A DNA stretch of 6,341 nt from an uncultured Bacilli bacterium (GTDB lineage Bacteria; Bacillota_I; Bacilli_A; RF39; UBA660): positions 1 to 6,341 of the forward strand of contig CANQCQ010000056.1 in NCBI GenBank assembly GCA_947589725.1, given 5' to 3'. Each line of letters opens with the position of its first letter. The stretch's first letter is position 1. Positions 1-5,903 of the stretch are shown here, in pieces. A program made the translations under genes and the position numbers. The notes under the pieces are model-generated. The model worked only from the letters and a program-made list of their open reading frames with translations, did not search any database and was not told the origin of the DNA.

Positions 1-464
1 GTGAATGGTGGTAAATCTATTCTAATATTTCTACTATTTCCTTCACTACCAACAATAATATCTAAAGAAAAATCTTCCATAGCTGGATATAATATTTCTT
101 CAATATATCTAGGCATACGATGAATCTCATCAATAAATAATACATCACCCGGTTCTAATGAAGAAAGAATTGCAGCTAAGTCTCCACTTTTTTCTATACT
201 TGGACCACTAGCTGTTTTTATATGAGTTCCCATTTCATGAGCAATAATAAAAGCTAAAGTAGTTTTACCTAATCCTGGAGGACCATATAATAACACATGA
301 TCAAGAGGTTCATTTCGCATTTTAGCAGCTTCGATAAATATTTTAATATTTTCTTTAACATCTGTTTGTCCTATATATTCTTCAATTGTCTCAGGTCTTA
401 TTGTATTATCTATTTCTTTATCATCAAACAAAGTATAATTAGTTACAACACTTTCATCTTTCAT
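1..464 (-). CDS. ruvB: RuvB, Holliday junction branch-migration helicase (N-terminal part, cut by window edge)
   Basis: RuvB is the AAA+ ATPase motor that assembles as hexamers on DNA beside RuvA and drives branch migration of Holliday junctions in the cytoplasm. The visible 154 residues read from an ATG at 462–464 and continue past the left edge; full-length family members have roughly 330–345 residues. Seen in the translation: the N-terminal segment [12 protein letters not shown] (22–33), Walker [10 protein letters not shown] (61–69, K67), the [17 protein letters not shown] stretch (84–100), and Walker B LFIDEIHR (109–116, D112/E113). Sensor and arginine-finger regions and the winged-helix DNA-binding domain lie outside the window. 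The start sits 12 bases after the ruvA stop, with AGGTG six bases upstream of the ATG, so it is almost certainly co-transcribed with ruvA and perhaps translationally coupled. Nothing suggests the gene is broken. Confidence 0.97.
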   Translation of the reverse strand, partial: MKDESVVTNYTLFDDKEIDNTIRPETIEEYIGQTDVKENIKIFIEAAKMRNEPLDHVLLYGPPGLGKTTLAFIIAHEMGTHIKTASGPSIEKSGDLAAILSSLEPGDVLFIDEIHRMPRYIEEILYPAMEDFSLDIIVGSEGNSRNIRIDLPPF

Positions 465-476
465 CAATAACACCTA

Positions 477-1040
477 CTATCTTAACAATAATTTTAAAGC
501 ATCTTTTACTTGATCTTCTAATTTTAGAGAAGAATCAACTCTTGCAAGTATAGGAACAATTTCTTTTTCTTTATAGCCTAATCCAATAAGTACATCTTTT
601 AATTCTTGTTCATTAGAAATTTGATTATCTGAAATACCAACACCAATAAATTCAAGTTTACCCTTTAAATCTAATATAATTTGTCTTGCTAATTTATCAC
701 CTATTTTAGGAAATTTTTTAAGATATAAAACATTTTCTCTTTCAATAGCATCCATAATTCCATCAATTGCTCCAGTTGATAGTAATGGTAAAGCCATTTT
801 ACAACCTAATCCTTTAACACTAATTAATTTTAAGAATAAATTTTTCTCTTCTTGAGTTTTAAATCCATATAGGAGATGTTCATCTTCTTGTATTTGTTGA
901 TAAATATAAACTTTATATTCTTGACCTAATTCAAAAGAAAAGGGATTTGGTACATATACAAGATATCCTATATTATTATTTTCTAAAACAATACAGTTTG
1001 TTTTAACATTTACTATTTTACCTTTAATGTAGTCATACAT
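477..1040 (-). CDS. ruvA: RuvA, Holliday junction recognition subunit
   Basis: RuvA tetramers bind the four-way junction and load RuvB. The 187-residue product is slightly short but normal for the family (about 190–205). The N-terminal MYDYIKGKI and following strands form the OB-fold domain I (about 1–62, ending LLYGF). Domain II carries two helix-hairpin-helix motifs: one around residues 72–88 with VKGLGCKMAL, and one around 107–128 with FPKIGDKLARQIILDLKGK. A short linker (about 129–142) leads to the C-terminal domain III (about 143–187, with DVLIGLGYKEKEI), which contacts RuvB. The ATG at 1038–1040 is preceded by GGAG eight bases upstream and gives the canonical family N-terminus. It is the first gene of a ruvA–ruvB unit, separated from yebC by a terminator. 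yebC lying next to ruv genes is a common bacterial arrangement. Confidence 0.97.
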   Translation of the reverse strand: MYDYIKGKIVNVKTNCIVLENNNIGYLVYVPNPFSFELGQEYKVYIYQQIQEDEHLLYGFKTQEEKNLFLKLISVKGLGCKMALPLLSTGAIDGIMDAIERENVLYLKKFPKIGDKLARQIILDLKGKLEFIGVGISDNQISNEQELKDVLIGLGYKEKEIVPILARVDSSLKLEDQVKDALKLLLR

Positions 1041-1058
1041 AATATCAACTCCACTACC

Positions 1059-1087
1059 ATTATATAATAAATCAAGTAAATTAGAAA
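1059..1087 (-). promoter_or_regulatory. Possible ruvAB promoter
   Basis: In the 83-base gap between yebC and ruvA the minus strand carries a perfect TATAAT (1059–1064), 18 bases before the ruvA start codon. The only −35 candidate at suitable spacing is a weak TTTCTA (1082–1087, 17-base spacer). There is no TG extension. The yebC terminator just upstream implies that ruvAB needs its own promoter, but such an A/T-rich gap produces TATAAT easily by chance. Confidence 0.35.
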
Positions 1088-1110
1088 GTAATATCGAACA
1101 AATTTTTCAT

Positions 1111-1136
1111 AAAAAAAGAAGAATTAATCTTCTTTT
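1111..1136 (-). terminator. Rho-independent terminator after yebC
   Basis: On the minus strand AAAAGAAGA (1128–1136) pairs perfectly over 9 bp with TCTTCTTTT (1114–1122) across a 5-base loop, followed by an uninterrupted T run ending at 1111. The stem is A/T-rich, with three G·C pairs. The 5' arm encodes the last codons of YebC (KED) and the stop codon lies at the arm–loop junction. It should separate yebC from ruvAB transcription. Confidence 0.75.
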
Positions 1137-1846
1137 AAATTATAGTATACATCTTGAACATCATCTAAATCTTCTAAAGCATCTACCAAGTTGTGAACTT
1201 TTTCTATTCCTTCTTCATTTAGTGTTACTTCCATATTTGGTACATAAGTTAATTGACATTCTAGAAATTCTTTAACATCAGCTTTTTCTAAGGCATCTCT
1301 TACAGCAGTAAAGGTAGATTGATTTGTAGTTATAACATAAGTATCTTCAATATGTTCGAAGTCTATTGCTCCGGCATCTAAAGCTACCATCATCATTGTA
1401 TCTTCATCATAATCAGATGGTATTACAATTGAACCACGGCGTTCAAACATGTAACTAACGGAACCATCTGTACCTAAATTTCCACCAGCTTTTGTAAAAG
1501 CACTTCTTACTTGTGATGCTGTTCTATTACGGTTATCTGTCAAACAATCAACCATAAATGCAACTCCACCATGTCCATAACCTTCATATCTTATACTTTC
1601 ATAATTAGCACCATCAGAACCACCAGCAGCTTTATCTATAGCTTTTTGGATATTCTCTTTTGGCATATTTTGAGCCTTAGCTTTATCAACTGCCAATCTT
1701 AATGCGGCATTTTGAGATGGATCTGGACTTCCACCTTTAGCAGCAACCATTATTTCTTTTGCCAACTTTTGGAAAACTTTTCCACGAGCTGCATCTAATA
1801 GACCTTTTTTTCTATGGATTGTAGCCCACTTTGAATGTCCACTCAT
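1124..1846 (-). CDS. yebC: YebC/PmpR/TACO1 family protein
   Basis: The 240-residue product is a full-length YebC family member (usual length about 240–250). The family is annotated historically as a DNA-binding transcriptional regulator (PmpR); the mitochondrial homologue TACO1, and more recently bacterial members, have been linked to translation of difficult proline-containing sequences. Visible hallmarks are GHSKW (3–7), DAARGKVFQKLAKEI (18–32), the AKAQNMPKENIQKAI segment (56–70), YEGYGHGG (87–94), and LTDNRNRT (102–109). The acidic C-terminal tail ending LEDLDDVQDVYYNLKED is also typical. The ATG at 1844–1846 has a near-perfect GAGGAGGT Shine-Dalgarno (1853–1860). The gene has its own promoter candidate and a terminator, so it is probably a monocistronic unit. 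The molecular activity of this copy cannot be decided from sequence. Confidence 0.97.
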   Translation of the reverse strand: MSGHSKWATIHRKKGLLDAARGKVFQKLAKEIMVAAKGGSPDPSQNAALRLAVDKAKAQNMPKENIQKAIDKAAGGSDGANYESIRYEGYGHGGVAFMVDCLTDNRNRTASQVRSAFTKAGGNLGTDGSVSYMFERRGSIVIPSDYDEDTMMMVALDAGAIDFEHIEDTYVITTNQSTFTAVRDALEKADVKEFLECQLTYVPNMEVTLNEEGIEKVHNLVDALEDLDDVQDVYYNLKED

Positions 1847-1873
1847 ACTAATACCTCCTCATCTGTCGCAAAT

Positions 1874-1902
1874 ATGATAACATGAAATTAAAAAAACTAC
1901 AA
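1874..1902 (-). promoter_or_regulatory. yebC promoter (extended −10)
   Basis: On the minus strand TTGTAG (1897–1902) is followed by a 17-base spacer ending in TGT and then TATCAT (1874–1879). This forms an extended −10 promoter with the ATGTTATNAT core seen upstream of three other genes in the window. A transcript starting near 1867 would have a leader of about 21 bases carrying the GAGGAGGT ribosome-binding site. The −35 lies only a few bases beyond the stop codon of the upstream gene (1906–1908). Confidence 0.55.
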
Positions 1903-1905
1903 TAT

Positions 1906-2829
1906 CTAGCTATTATTTGTAAGATATTTTGTTATCTCTTCAACAGTTTTTTTATTATCTAAATTAATTTTAAAATTATCTTTAAAATATTCAATATCTT
2001 TAGAAGTAGCATTAATATAATATGTATTAATTACTTCAAAAATGTCATCTATTTCATTAGTCTTTTCTAATGCAATTAAAGTTCCTAAAGTATTTATATA
2101 ATCATTACAAGGTTTTTTAGCTCTTATATTATTATCTAATTTATCTATTACATCTTCAGATGTAAATAATTTCAATATTTCAGAATGAGATTTACCTTCT
2201 AATAAATATCCTAAATACATTAAAGTCATATAAGAGTCATTCATATTATAAATAGAATCATAAATTTTTTTATTTATATAATTTTTTGAATCTGTTACCA
2301 AAGCTTTATTAGTACTTAAATGTTTAGCTAAAGCAAATTCAGTCATAGAAATAATAACTTCAATAAAAACTTTTTTTAATCCTCTATCATATTCCTCAAC
2401 ATCTAATAAATTACCTGCAAATAAATGAGCATATTCTCTTGCTAGATAAAAACTTTCTTCTATTTTAGAAGAATCAAGTATTTCTATTTTATAATTATTT
2501 CCACTAACTACAATTCTACTATTACTTTTTCCCATCTGATCTTTATTTAAAAAGACAATATTATTATTTTGAATATCTTGATCTATTTGTTTTATTATAT
2601 TAGGAGAAATCTTATAGAAGAAATTTTTAACTATATTTATAGTAGTTTTTTTATCTTTTAATGTAACTATATAATTACTATCTTTAGAATCTTTTAATAG
2701 TTTGTATTCAGAGTCTTTCAAATTTTTGTTTACACTACTAGCATATACAATAAAGTTTTGGAAATTTTTATAGAAAAATGGATCAGAATTTTCTATGTAA
2801 TTTAAATATTCTATAGCACTTCTATCCAT
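1906..2829 (-). CDS. Unrecognised 307-residue protein, co-transcribed with the HPt–receiver gene; weak zincin-like motif
   Basis: I do not recognise this family. The product is K/N/D/I-rich, with no signal peptide, no convincing membrane segment and no low-complexity region, so it is probably a soluble cytoplasmic protein. The N-terminal half looks like mixed strand and helix. Residues 123–171 are the most suggestive: LAREYAHLFAGNLL (129–142) followed by a long helix, FIEVIISMTEFALAKHL (155–171). The layout resembles the HExxH helix plus downstream glutamate helix of ImmA/IrrE-type zinc peptidases, but the first histidine is R131, so a catalytic zinc site is doubtful. The C-terminal third (about 185–307) is predicted mainly helical. 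The ATG at 2827–2829 has AAGGAAG upstream and lies 15 bases after the stop of the HPt–receiver gene, so the two are very likely one operon. A role linked to that phosphorelay protein is inferred from position only. Confidence 0.85.
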   Translation of the reverse strand: MDRSAIEYLNYIENSDPFFYKNFQNFIVYASSVNKNLKDSEYKLLKDSKDSNYIVTLKDKKTTINIVKNFFYKISPNIIKQIDQDIQNNNIVFLNKDQMGKSNSRIVVSGNNYKIEILDSSKIEESFYLAREYAHLFAGNLLDVEEYDRGLKKVFIEVIISMTEFALAKHLSTNKALVTDSKNYINKKIYDSIYNMNDSYMTLMYLGYLLEGKSHSEILKLFTSEDVIDKLDNNIRAKKPCNDYINTLGTLIALEKTNEIDDIFEVINTYYINATSKDIEYFKDNFKINLDNKKTVEEITKYLTNNS

Positions 2830-2844
2830 AACTACACTTCCTTT

Positions 2845-3801
2845 TTATAATAAATCTTTATACATAATAGTTTTTTCTAGTATTCTTTTTACATCATTTT
2901 CATTAAATGGTTTACTTAACATATCGACAATAGTATATTTAAAGGCTTTATCTATTGTATCTTTAGTTGAATCACCAGATATTATAGATACTGGTATTTT
3001 ACTAAATAAATTATTTTGACTCATATAGTCTAGAACAGCAAATCCATTTACTCCAGGCATATTTAAATCTAATAATATAGCTATTATAAAATCATTATTT
3101 ATATTTGAATTTAATAAATCTATTGCTTCTTGACCATTCTTAGCAGAACCAATGTTATATTTATCTGAGAAAATTCTTTTTACGAAGTTTCTAATAATAT
3201 TAGAGTCATCTACTACTAATACTGTTTGTTTATCATAAACTTCTGCTTGTTGTGATGGGGCTGGAGTTGCTTGTTGTTGCGTTGGAGCAACATTTGTTGA
3301 TTGCGGTTGTTGTGGAACCATTCCTTGAACTGGTTGTGGAGCTACTTCAACTCCCATATTTGTTGGAGTTGGTGCTACATTTTGGACTGCTCCTCCAACT
3401 GGATTTGCATATTGTGCACCACTTGGTGCAGTATTATCTGGATTACCATATAAATATTCATTCGCAATTGCTACTGCATTATTAACTTCTTTTTGTAATA
3501 ATGGGAAATTTTGTTGAACATATAAAATATCGCCATTTTTACTACTCATTTCTTGATTTGCTGCTAAAGTTGATAAATTCATAAATCCAAAATATTTAGA
3601 GTCACTCTTTAATGAATGTACATAAATAGCAAAATTAGCTAAATCCTTGTTATTTTTATAACTTTCTAGTAATTTTATTTTTTCAGGAGCACTAGTTATG
3701 AATTCTACTAAAGTTTGATTATAAGTATCAATATTACCAAATAACTCTAAACTCTTATTAATATCAACTCCATTTAATCTTAAATAATTAATATCTTTCA
3801 T
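2845..3801 (-). CDS. HPt–linker–receiver phosphorelay protein (no kinase domain)
   Basis: The 318-residue protein has three parts. Residues about 8–117 resemble a histidine phosphotransfer (HPt) four-helix bundle, with the diagnostic HSLKSDSKYFG (62–72) placing the phosphoacceptor at H62. Residues about 120–190 are a linker rich in Q, P, A, V and T. Residues about 192–318 are a CheY-like receiver: VLVVDDS (194–200) supplies the acidic pair D198/D199, LLDLNMPG (243–250) the phosphoacceptor D245, ISGD (274–277) the switch Ser S275, and SKPF (296–299) the conserved K297. There is no output domain after the receiver and no histidine kinase ATPase domain, so phosphate must come from an unseen partner, or the receiver may act as a phosphate sink for the HPt. 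The ATG at 3799–3801 has GAGGTG upstream. It heads a two-gene unit with the 307-residue gene. The domain assignments are strong; the pathway is unknown. Confidence 0.93.
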   Translation of the reverse strand: MKDINYLRLNGVDINKSLELFGNIDTYNQTLVEFITSAPEKIKLLESYKNNKDLANFAIYVHSLKSDSKYFGFMNLSTLAANQEMSSKNGDILYVQQNFPLLQKEVNNAVAIANEYLYGNPDNTAPSGAQYANPVGGAVQNVAPTPTNMGVEVAPQPVQGMVPQQPQSTNVAPTQQQATPAPSQQAEVYDKQTVLVVDDSNIIRNFVKRIFSDKYNIGSAKNGQEAIDLLNSNINNDFIIAILLDLNMPGVNGFAVLDYMSQNNLFSKIPVSIISGDSTKDTIDKAFKYTIVDMLSKPFNENDVKRILEKTIMYKDLL

Positions 3802-3825
3802 CTTTTCACCTCAATCTTTATCTAA

Positions 3826-3852
3826 ATTATAACATAAATATTAAAAAAACAA
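3826..3852 (-). promoter_or_regulatory. Promoter of the HPt–receiver operon (extended −10)
   Basis: The minus strand reads TGTTATAAT, a consensus TATAAT (3826–3831) with a TGn extension. The −35 is weak: TTGTTT (3847–3852) at only 15 bases, so the extended −10 would carry most of the recognition. The expected start near 3819 gives a leader of about 18 bases with the GAGGTG ribosome-binding site. The −35 candidate abuts the stop codon of the upstream gene (3854–3856). Confidence 0.5.
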
Positions 3853-3853
3853 A

Positions 3854-4528
3854 CTATTTTAATATCATTCTCTTATTATAAATTACAGGATAAGGATCTG
3901 AATATCTACTTAAATCAGTTTCCATGTATTTACCTAAACCATTACTTTTTATTCCTCTAGAAACTAAATACTTCATATTATTAGTCCATATATCTTCATC
4001 ATAATATTCATTATATTCATTGTGTCCACCTTCACATAAAGCTACAATAAAGTTTTTCTTATTTTTAGTAGCTTTCTTTATTAAAATTTCTGTTGCCTCA
4101 CAAGGCATAAATCCAATTAATAAAGATGACTCAGAAATATTAGTTTTTTCAGTGAATTTTTCTTTTTTTAATATAAGTTTACTAGATGAAGACATACTAT
4201 TAGTTAGTCTAGGATCATAAACAGTAACTGTTCCCTTTTTTTGCTTTAGACATAAATGTTTAGCAAGAGAAGGTATTACTCCTCCACCTACTTCTATTAT
4301 GTTAGTATTTATATTAAAATTTTCTTCAATAAGTTTAATAAAGCCTAAATAAATATTATTCTCATCGTCTAATAAGCCAGTTTCATCATATATTTGTCTT
4401 ATAGTATCAGGTACAAAATTATTATGTTCTAATATATCAATATTATTTATGATATAGTTTATTTCTTTCTCATTGTAATCTTCGATATGTTCTCTTAAAT
4501 ATTCAAGAACTTTTTTATATTTATTCAT
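3854..4528 (-). CDS. Unrecognised protein with Rossmann/SAM-methyltransferase-like motif
   Basis: The 224-residue product is not a family I can name. Residues about 1–70 are helical and charged. Residues 77–92 read IIEVGGGVIPSLAKHL, matching the ExGxG motif I of class I S-adenosylmethionine-dependent methyltransferases. The next strand ends in an acidic residue, TVTVYDPRL (100–108, D105), where motif II usually places the ribose-binding acid. A third strand-like segment, LLIGFMPCEATE (136–147), sits where motif IV would be. A C-terminal IVALCEGGH strand and a Tyr/Asp/Glu-rich stretch follow. This supports a nucleotide-binding Rossmann fold, probably a methyltransferase, but no substrate can be assigned. 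The start chosen is the ATG at 4526–4528, which follows GAGGGGG by six bases; an in-frame ATG 51 bases upstream lacks such a site and would encode promoter DNA. The gene has its own promoter candidate after the obg terminator. Confidence 0.85.
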   Translation of the reverse strand: MNKYKKVLEYLREHIEDYNEKEINYIINNIDILEHNNFVPDTIRQIYDETGLLDDENNIYLGFIKLIEENFNINTNIIEVGGGVIPSLAKHLCLKQKKGTVTVYDPRLTNSMSSSSKLILKKEKFTEKTNISESSLLIGFMPCEATEILIKKATKNKKNFIVALCEGGHNEYNEYYDEDIWTNNMKYLVSRGIKSNGLGKYMETDLSRYSDPYPVIYNKRMILK

Positions 4529-4534
4529 CTCAAT

Positions 4535-4541
4535 CCCCCTC
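4535..4541 (-). promoter_or_regulatory. Ribosome-binding site fixing the methyltransferase-like start
   Basis: GAGGGGG on the minus strand lies six bases upstream of the ATG at 4526–4528. It decides between this start and the longer in-frame option beginning at 4579, whose first 17 codons would run through the −10 region. Confidence 0.8.
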
Positions 4542-4550
4542 GTGGGCATT

Positions 4551-4579
4551 ATAATAACATTATTTTTTAAATAAAGCAA
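4551..4579 (-). promoter_or_regulatory. Promoter of the methyltransferase-like gene (extended −10)
   Basis: On the minus strand TTGCTT (4574–4579) is followed by a 17-base spacer ending in TGT and TATTAT (4551–4556), the ATGTTATNAT core again. An overlapping TATAAT three bases downstream (4548–4553) is an alternative −10. The −35 overlaps the end of the T run of the obg terminator, so terminator and promoter share bases. Confidence 0.45.
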
Positions 4580-4608
4580 AAAAATTAATACGTTAACCGC
4601 ATTAATTT
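4577..4608 (-). terminator. Rho-independent terminator after obg
   Basis: On the minus strand AAATTAATGCG (4598–4608) pairs with CGTATTAATTT (4582–4592) in an 11-bp stem, including one G·T pair, around a GTTAA loop. A run of seven T (4578–4584) overlaps the end of the 3' arm. The 5' arm begins inside the obg stop codon (4607–4609). Confidence 0.85.
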
Positions 4609-5884
4609 ATTCTTTAAACATAAAGTAAAAATCTAATATTCTTACTTCGTCACCTTCTTCTGCTCCTAGTTCTTTTAATTTGTCATCAATTCCCATTCTT
4701 GTTAATTTTTTAGCAAATCTATATTCGGCTTCTTCAGATGAAAATTTTGTCATTTTAAATATTCTTTCTACTTCATTTCCAGATATTACCCATGTTCCAT
4801 CATCATCCCTAGATATTGTGAATGGTTCTTCCTTTTTAAATTTATATAGAACATGTGACTCAATTTGACTATCATCATATAAAGGATTGGCGGGAATTTT
4901 ATCTAATTTATCAGCTAGAACATCAACTACTTTTTGAAGTCCTTTATTAGTTGCTGCACTAACTTCAAAAATTTCTACATCTTTAACCTTATTTTTAAAT
5001 TTTTCTAGATTTTCTTTAGATCCTTCAATATCCATTTTATTAGCAATTATAATTTGAGGCTTTTCTAATAATTTAGAATTAAATTCTCCTAATTCTTTAT
5101 TTATTAATAAATAGTCCTCATATGGATCTCGCATCTCACTACCACTCATATCAACTACATGAGCAATAATTCTAGTTCTTTCAATGTGTCTTAAAAATTT
5201 ATCTCCTAATCCTTCTCCAAGAGATGCTCCTTCAATAAGTCCTGGAAGATCTGCCATAACAAAACTATTTCCATTACTTGCTTTTACTACTCCAAGATTT
5301 GGACTTAAAGTTGTAAAGTGATAAGCAGCAATCTTAGGTTTAGATTTAGATACACAAGAAATAATTGTACTTTTACCAACACTAGGTAATCCAACTAAAC
5401 CAACATCTGCTAACATTTTAACTTCTACTTTTAAAGTTTTTCTTTCGCCTTCTTCACCACGCTCAGAATAATCTGGTGCTGTATTAGTTTGTGTCTTAAA
5501 AGCAGTGTTACCACGACCTCCACGGCCTCCTTTAGCAATTAATTCTTCTTGATTTTTTAAAGATAAATCAGCTATTACTAGACCAGTGTCTAAATCAGTA
5601 ACAACTGTACCAAGAGGTACTTTAACGTATAAAGCAGAAGCACCTTTACCATGTTGATTTTTTCCACGACCATTTTCACCATTAGCACCTTTAATTGTCT
5701 TTTGATATCTTAAATCTAGTAATGTATGAAGTCCTTCATCAACTTTAAAAATGATATCAGCACCATGGCCTCCATTGCCACCATATGGTCCACCCATTTC
5801 AATAAATTTTTCATGTCTAAAAGCAGTACATCCATCTCCACCATTACCAGCTTCAACTTTGATTATAACCTCATCTACAAACAT
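4607..5884 (-). CDS. obg: Obg, ribosome-assembly GTPase (CgtA)
   Basis: Obg is an essential GTPase acting in late 50S subunit assembly and linked to growth and stress control. The product has 425 residues, normal for the family (about 428 in Bacillus). The glycine-rich Obg fold (1–158) contains FVDEV, AGNGGDGC (12–19), GGPYGGNGGHG (31–41) and GGRGGRGN (119–126). The G domain follows with P-loop GLPSVGKST (165–173, K171), switch I FTTLSPNLG, G3 DLPG (212–215), G4 NKMD (282–285) and G5 SA (309–310). The C-terminal OCT domain (about 350–425) ends VRILDFYFMFKE. I chose the ATG at 5882–5884 because MFVDEV is the conserved N-terminus and GGAGGGG stands six bases upstream; an in-frame ATG 60 bases earlier would begin in the preceding terminator. 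The gene is flanked by terminators on both sides and appears monocistronic. Confidence 0.98.
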   Translation of the reverse strand: MFVDEVIIKVEAGNGGDGCTAFRHEKFIEMGGPYGGNGGHGADIIFKVDEGLHTLLDLRYQKTIKGANGENGRGKNQHGKGASALYVKVPLGTVVTDLDTGLVIADLSLKNQEELIAKGGRGGRGNTAFKTQTNTAPDYSERGEEGERKTLKVEVKMLADVGLVGLPSVGKSTIISCVSKSKPKIAAYHFTTLSPNLGVVKASNGNSFVMADLPGLIEGASLGEGLGDKFLRHIERTRIIAHVVDMSGSEMRDPYEDYLLINKELGEFNSKLLEKPQIIIANKMDIEGSKENLEKFKNKVKDVEIFEVSAATNKGLQKVVDVLADKLDKIPANPLYDDSQIESHVLYKFKKEEPFTISRDDDGTWVISGNEVERIFKMTKFSSEEAEYRFAKKLTRMGIDDKLKELGAEEGDEVRILDFYFMFKE

Positions 5885-5890
5885 TAAAAT

Positions 5891-5897
5891 CCCCTCC
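5891..5897 (-). promoter_or_regulatory. Ribosome-binding site fixing the obg start
   Basis: GGAGGGG on the minus strand sits six bases upstream of the ATG at 5882–5884, supporting the 425-residue Obg over a version extended by 20 codons. Confidence 0.85.
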
Positions 5898-5903
5898 AAA
5901 AAA

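Noticed and set aside
3252..3485. Open frame on the plus strand opposite the Q/P linker, giving a Leu/Val-rich peptide
   Set aside because: It is antisense to the low-complexity linker; the Leu/Val content simply mirrors Gln/Pro/Asn codons. No ribosome-binding site or promoter supports it.
2845..3801. Equating the HPt–receiver protein with Spo0B, the phosphotransferase found beside obg in Bacillus
   Set aside because: Spo0B is a dimeric kinase-derived protein without a receiver and lies between rpmA and obg. This protein has a classical monomeric HPt motif plus a receiver and lies downstream of obg, so the resemblance is positional only.
1124..3801. Functional link between YebC (polyproline translation) and the proline-rich linker two genes upstream
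   Set aside because: The linker has no consecutive prolines; its prolines are separated by Q, T, A or V, so it is not an obvious stalling sequence. Proximity alone does not support a link.
3838..3865. Hairpin over the stop codon of the methyltransferase-like gene (9-bp stem, 10-base loop)
   Set aside because: The stem is entirely A·T pairs and no T run follows the 3' arm. It is too weak to call a terminator, so read-through into the HPt–receiver operon remains possible.
4020..4220. Open frame on the plus strand opposite the methyltransferase-like gene
   Set aside because: It is fully antisense to a better-supported gene, has no recognisable protein features, and every supported gene is on the other strand.
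4529..4579. In-frame 17-codon extension of the methyltransferase-like protein
   Set aside because: It runs through the −10 region and the GAGGGGG ribosome-binding site, and has no ribosome-binding site of its own.
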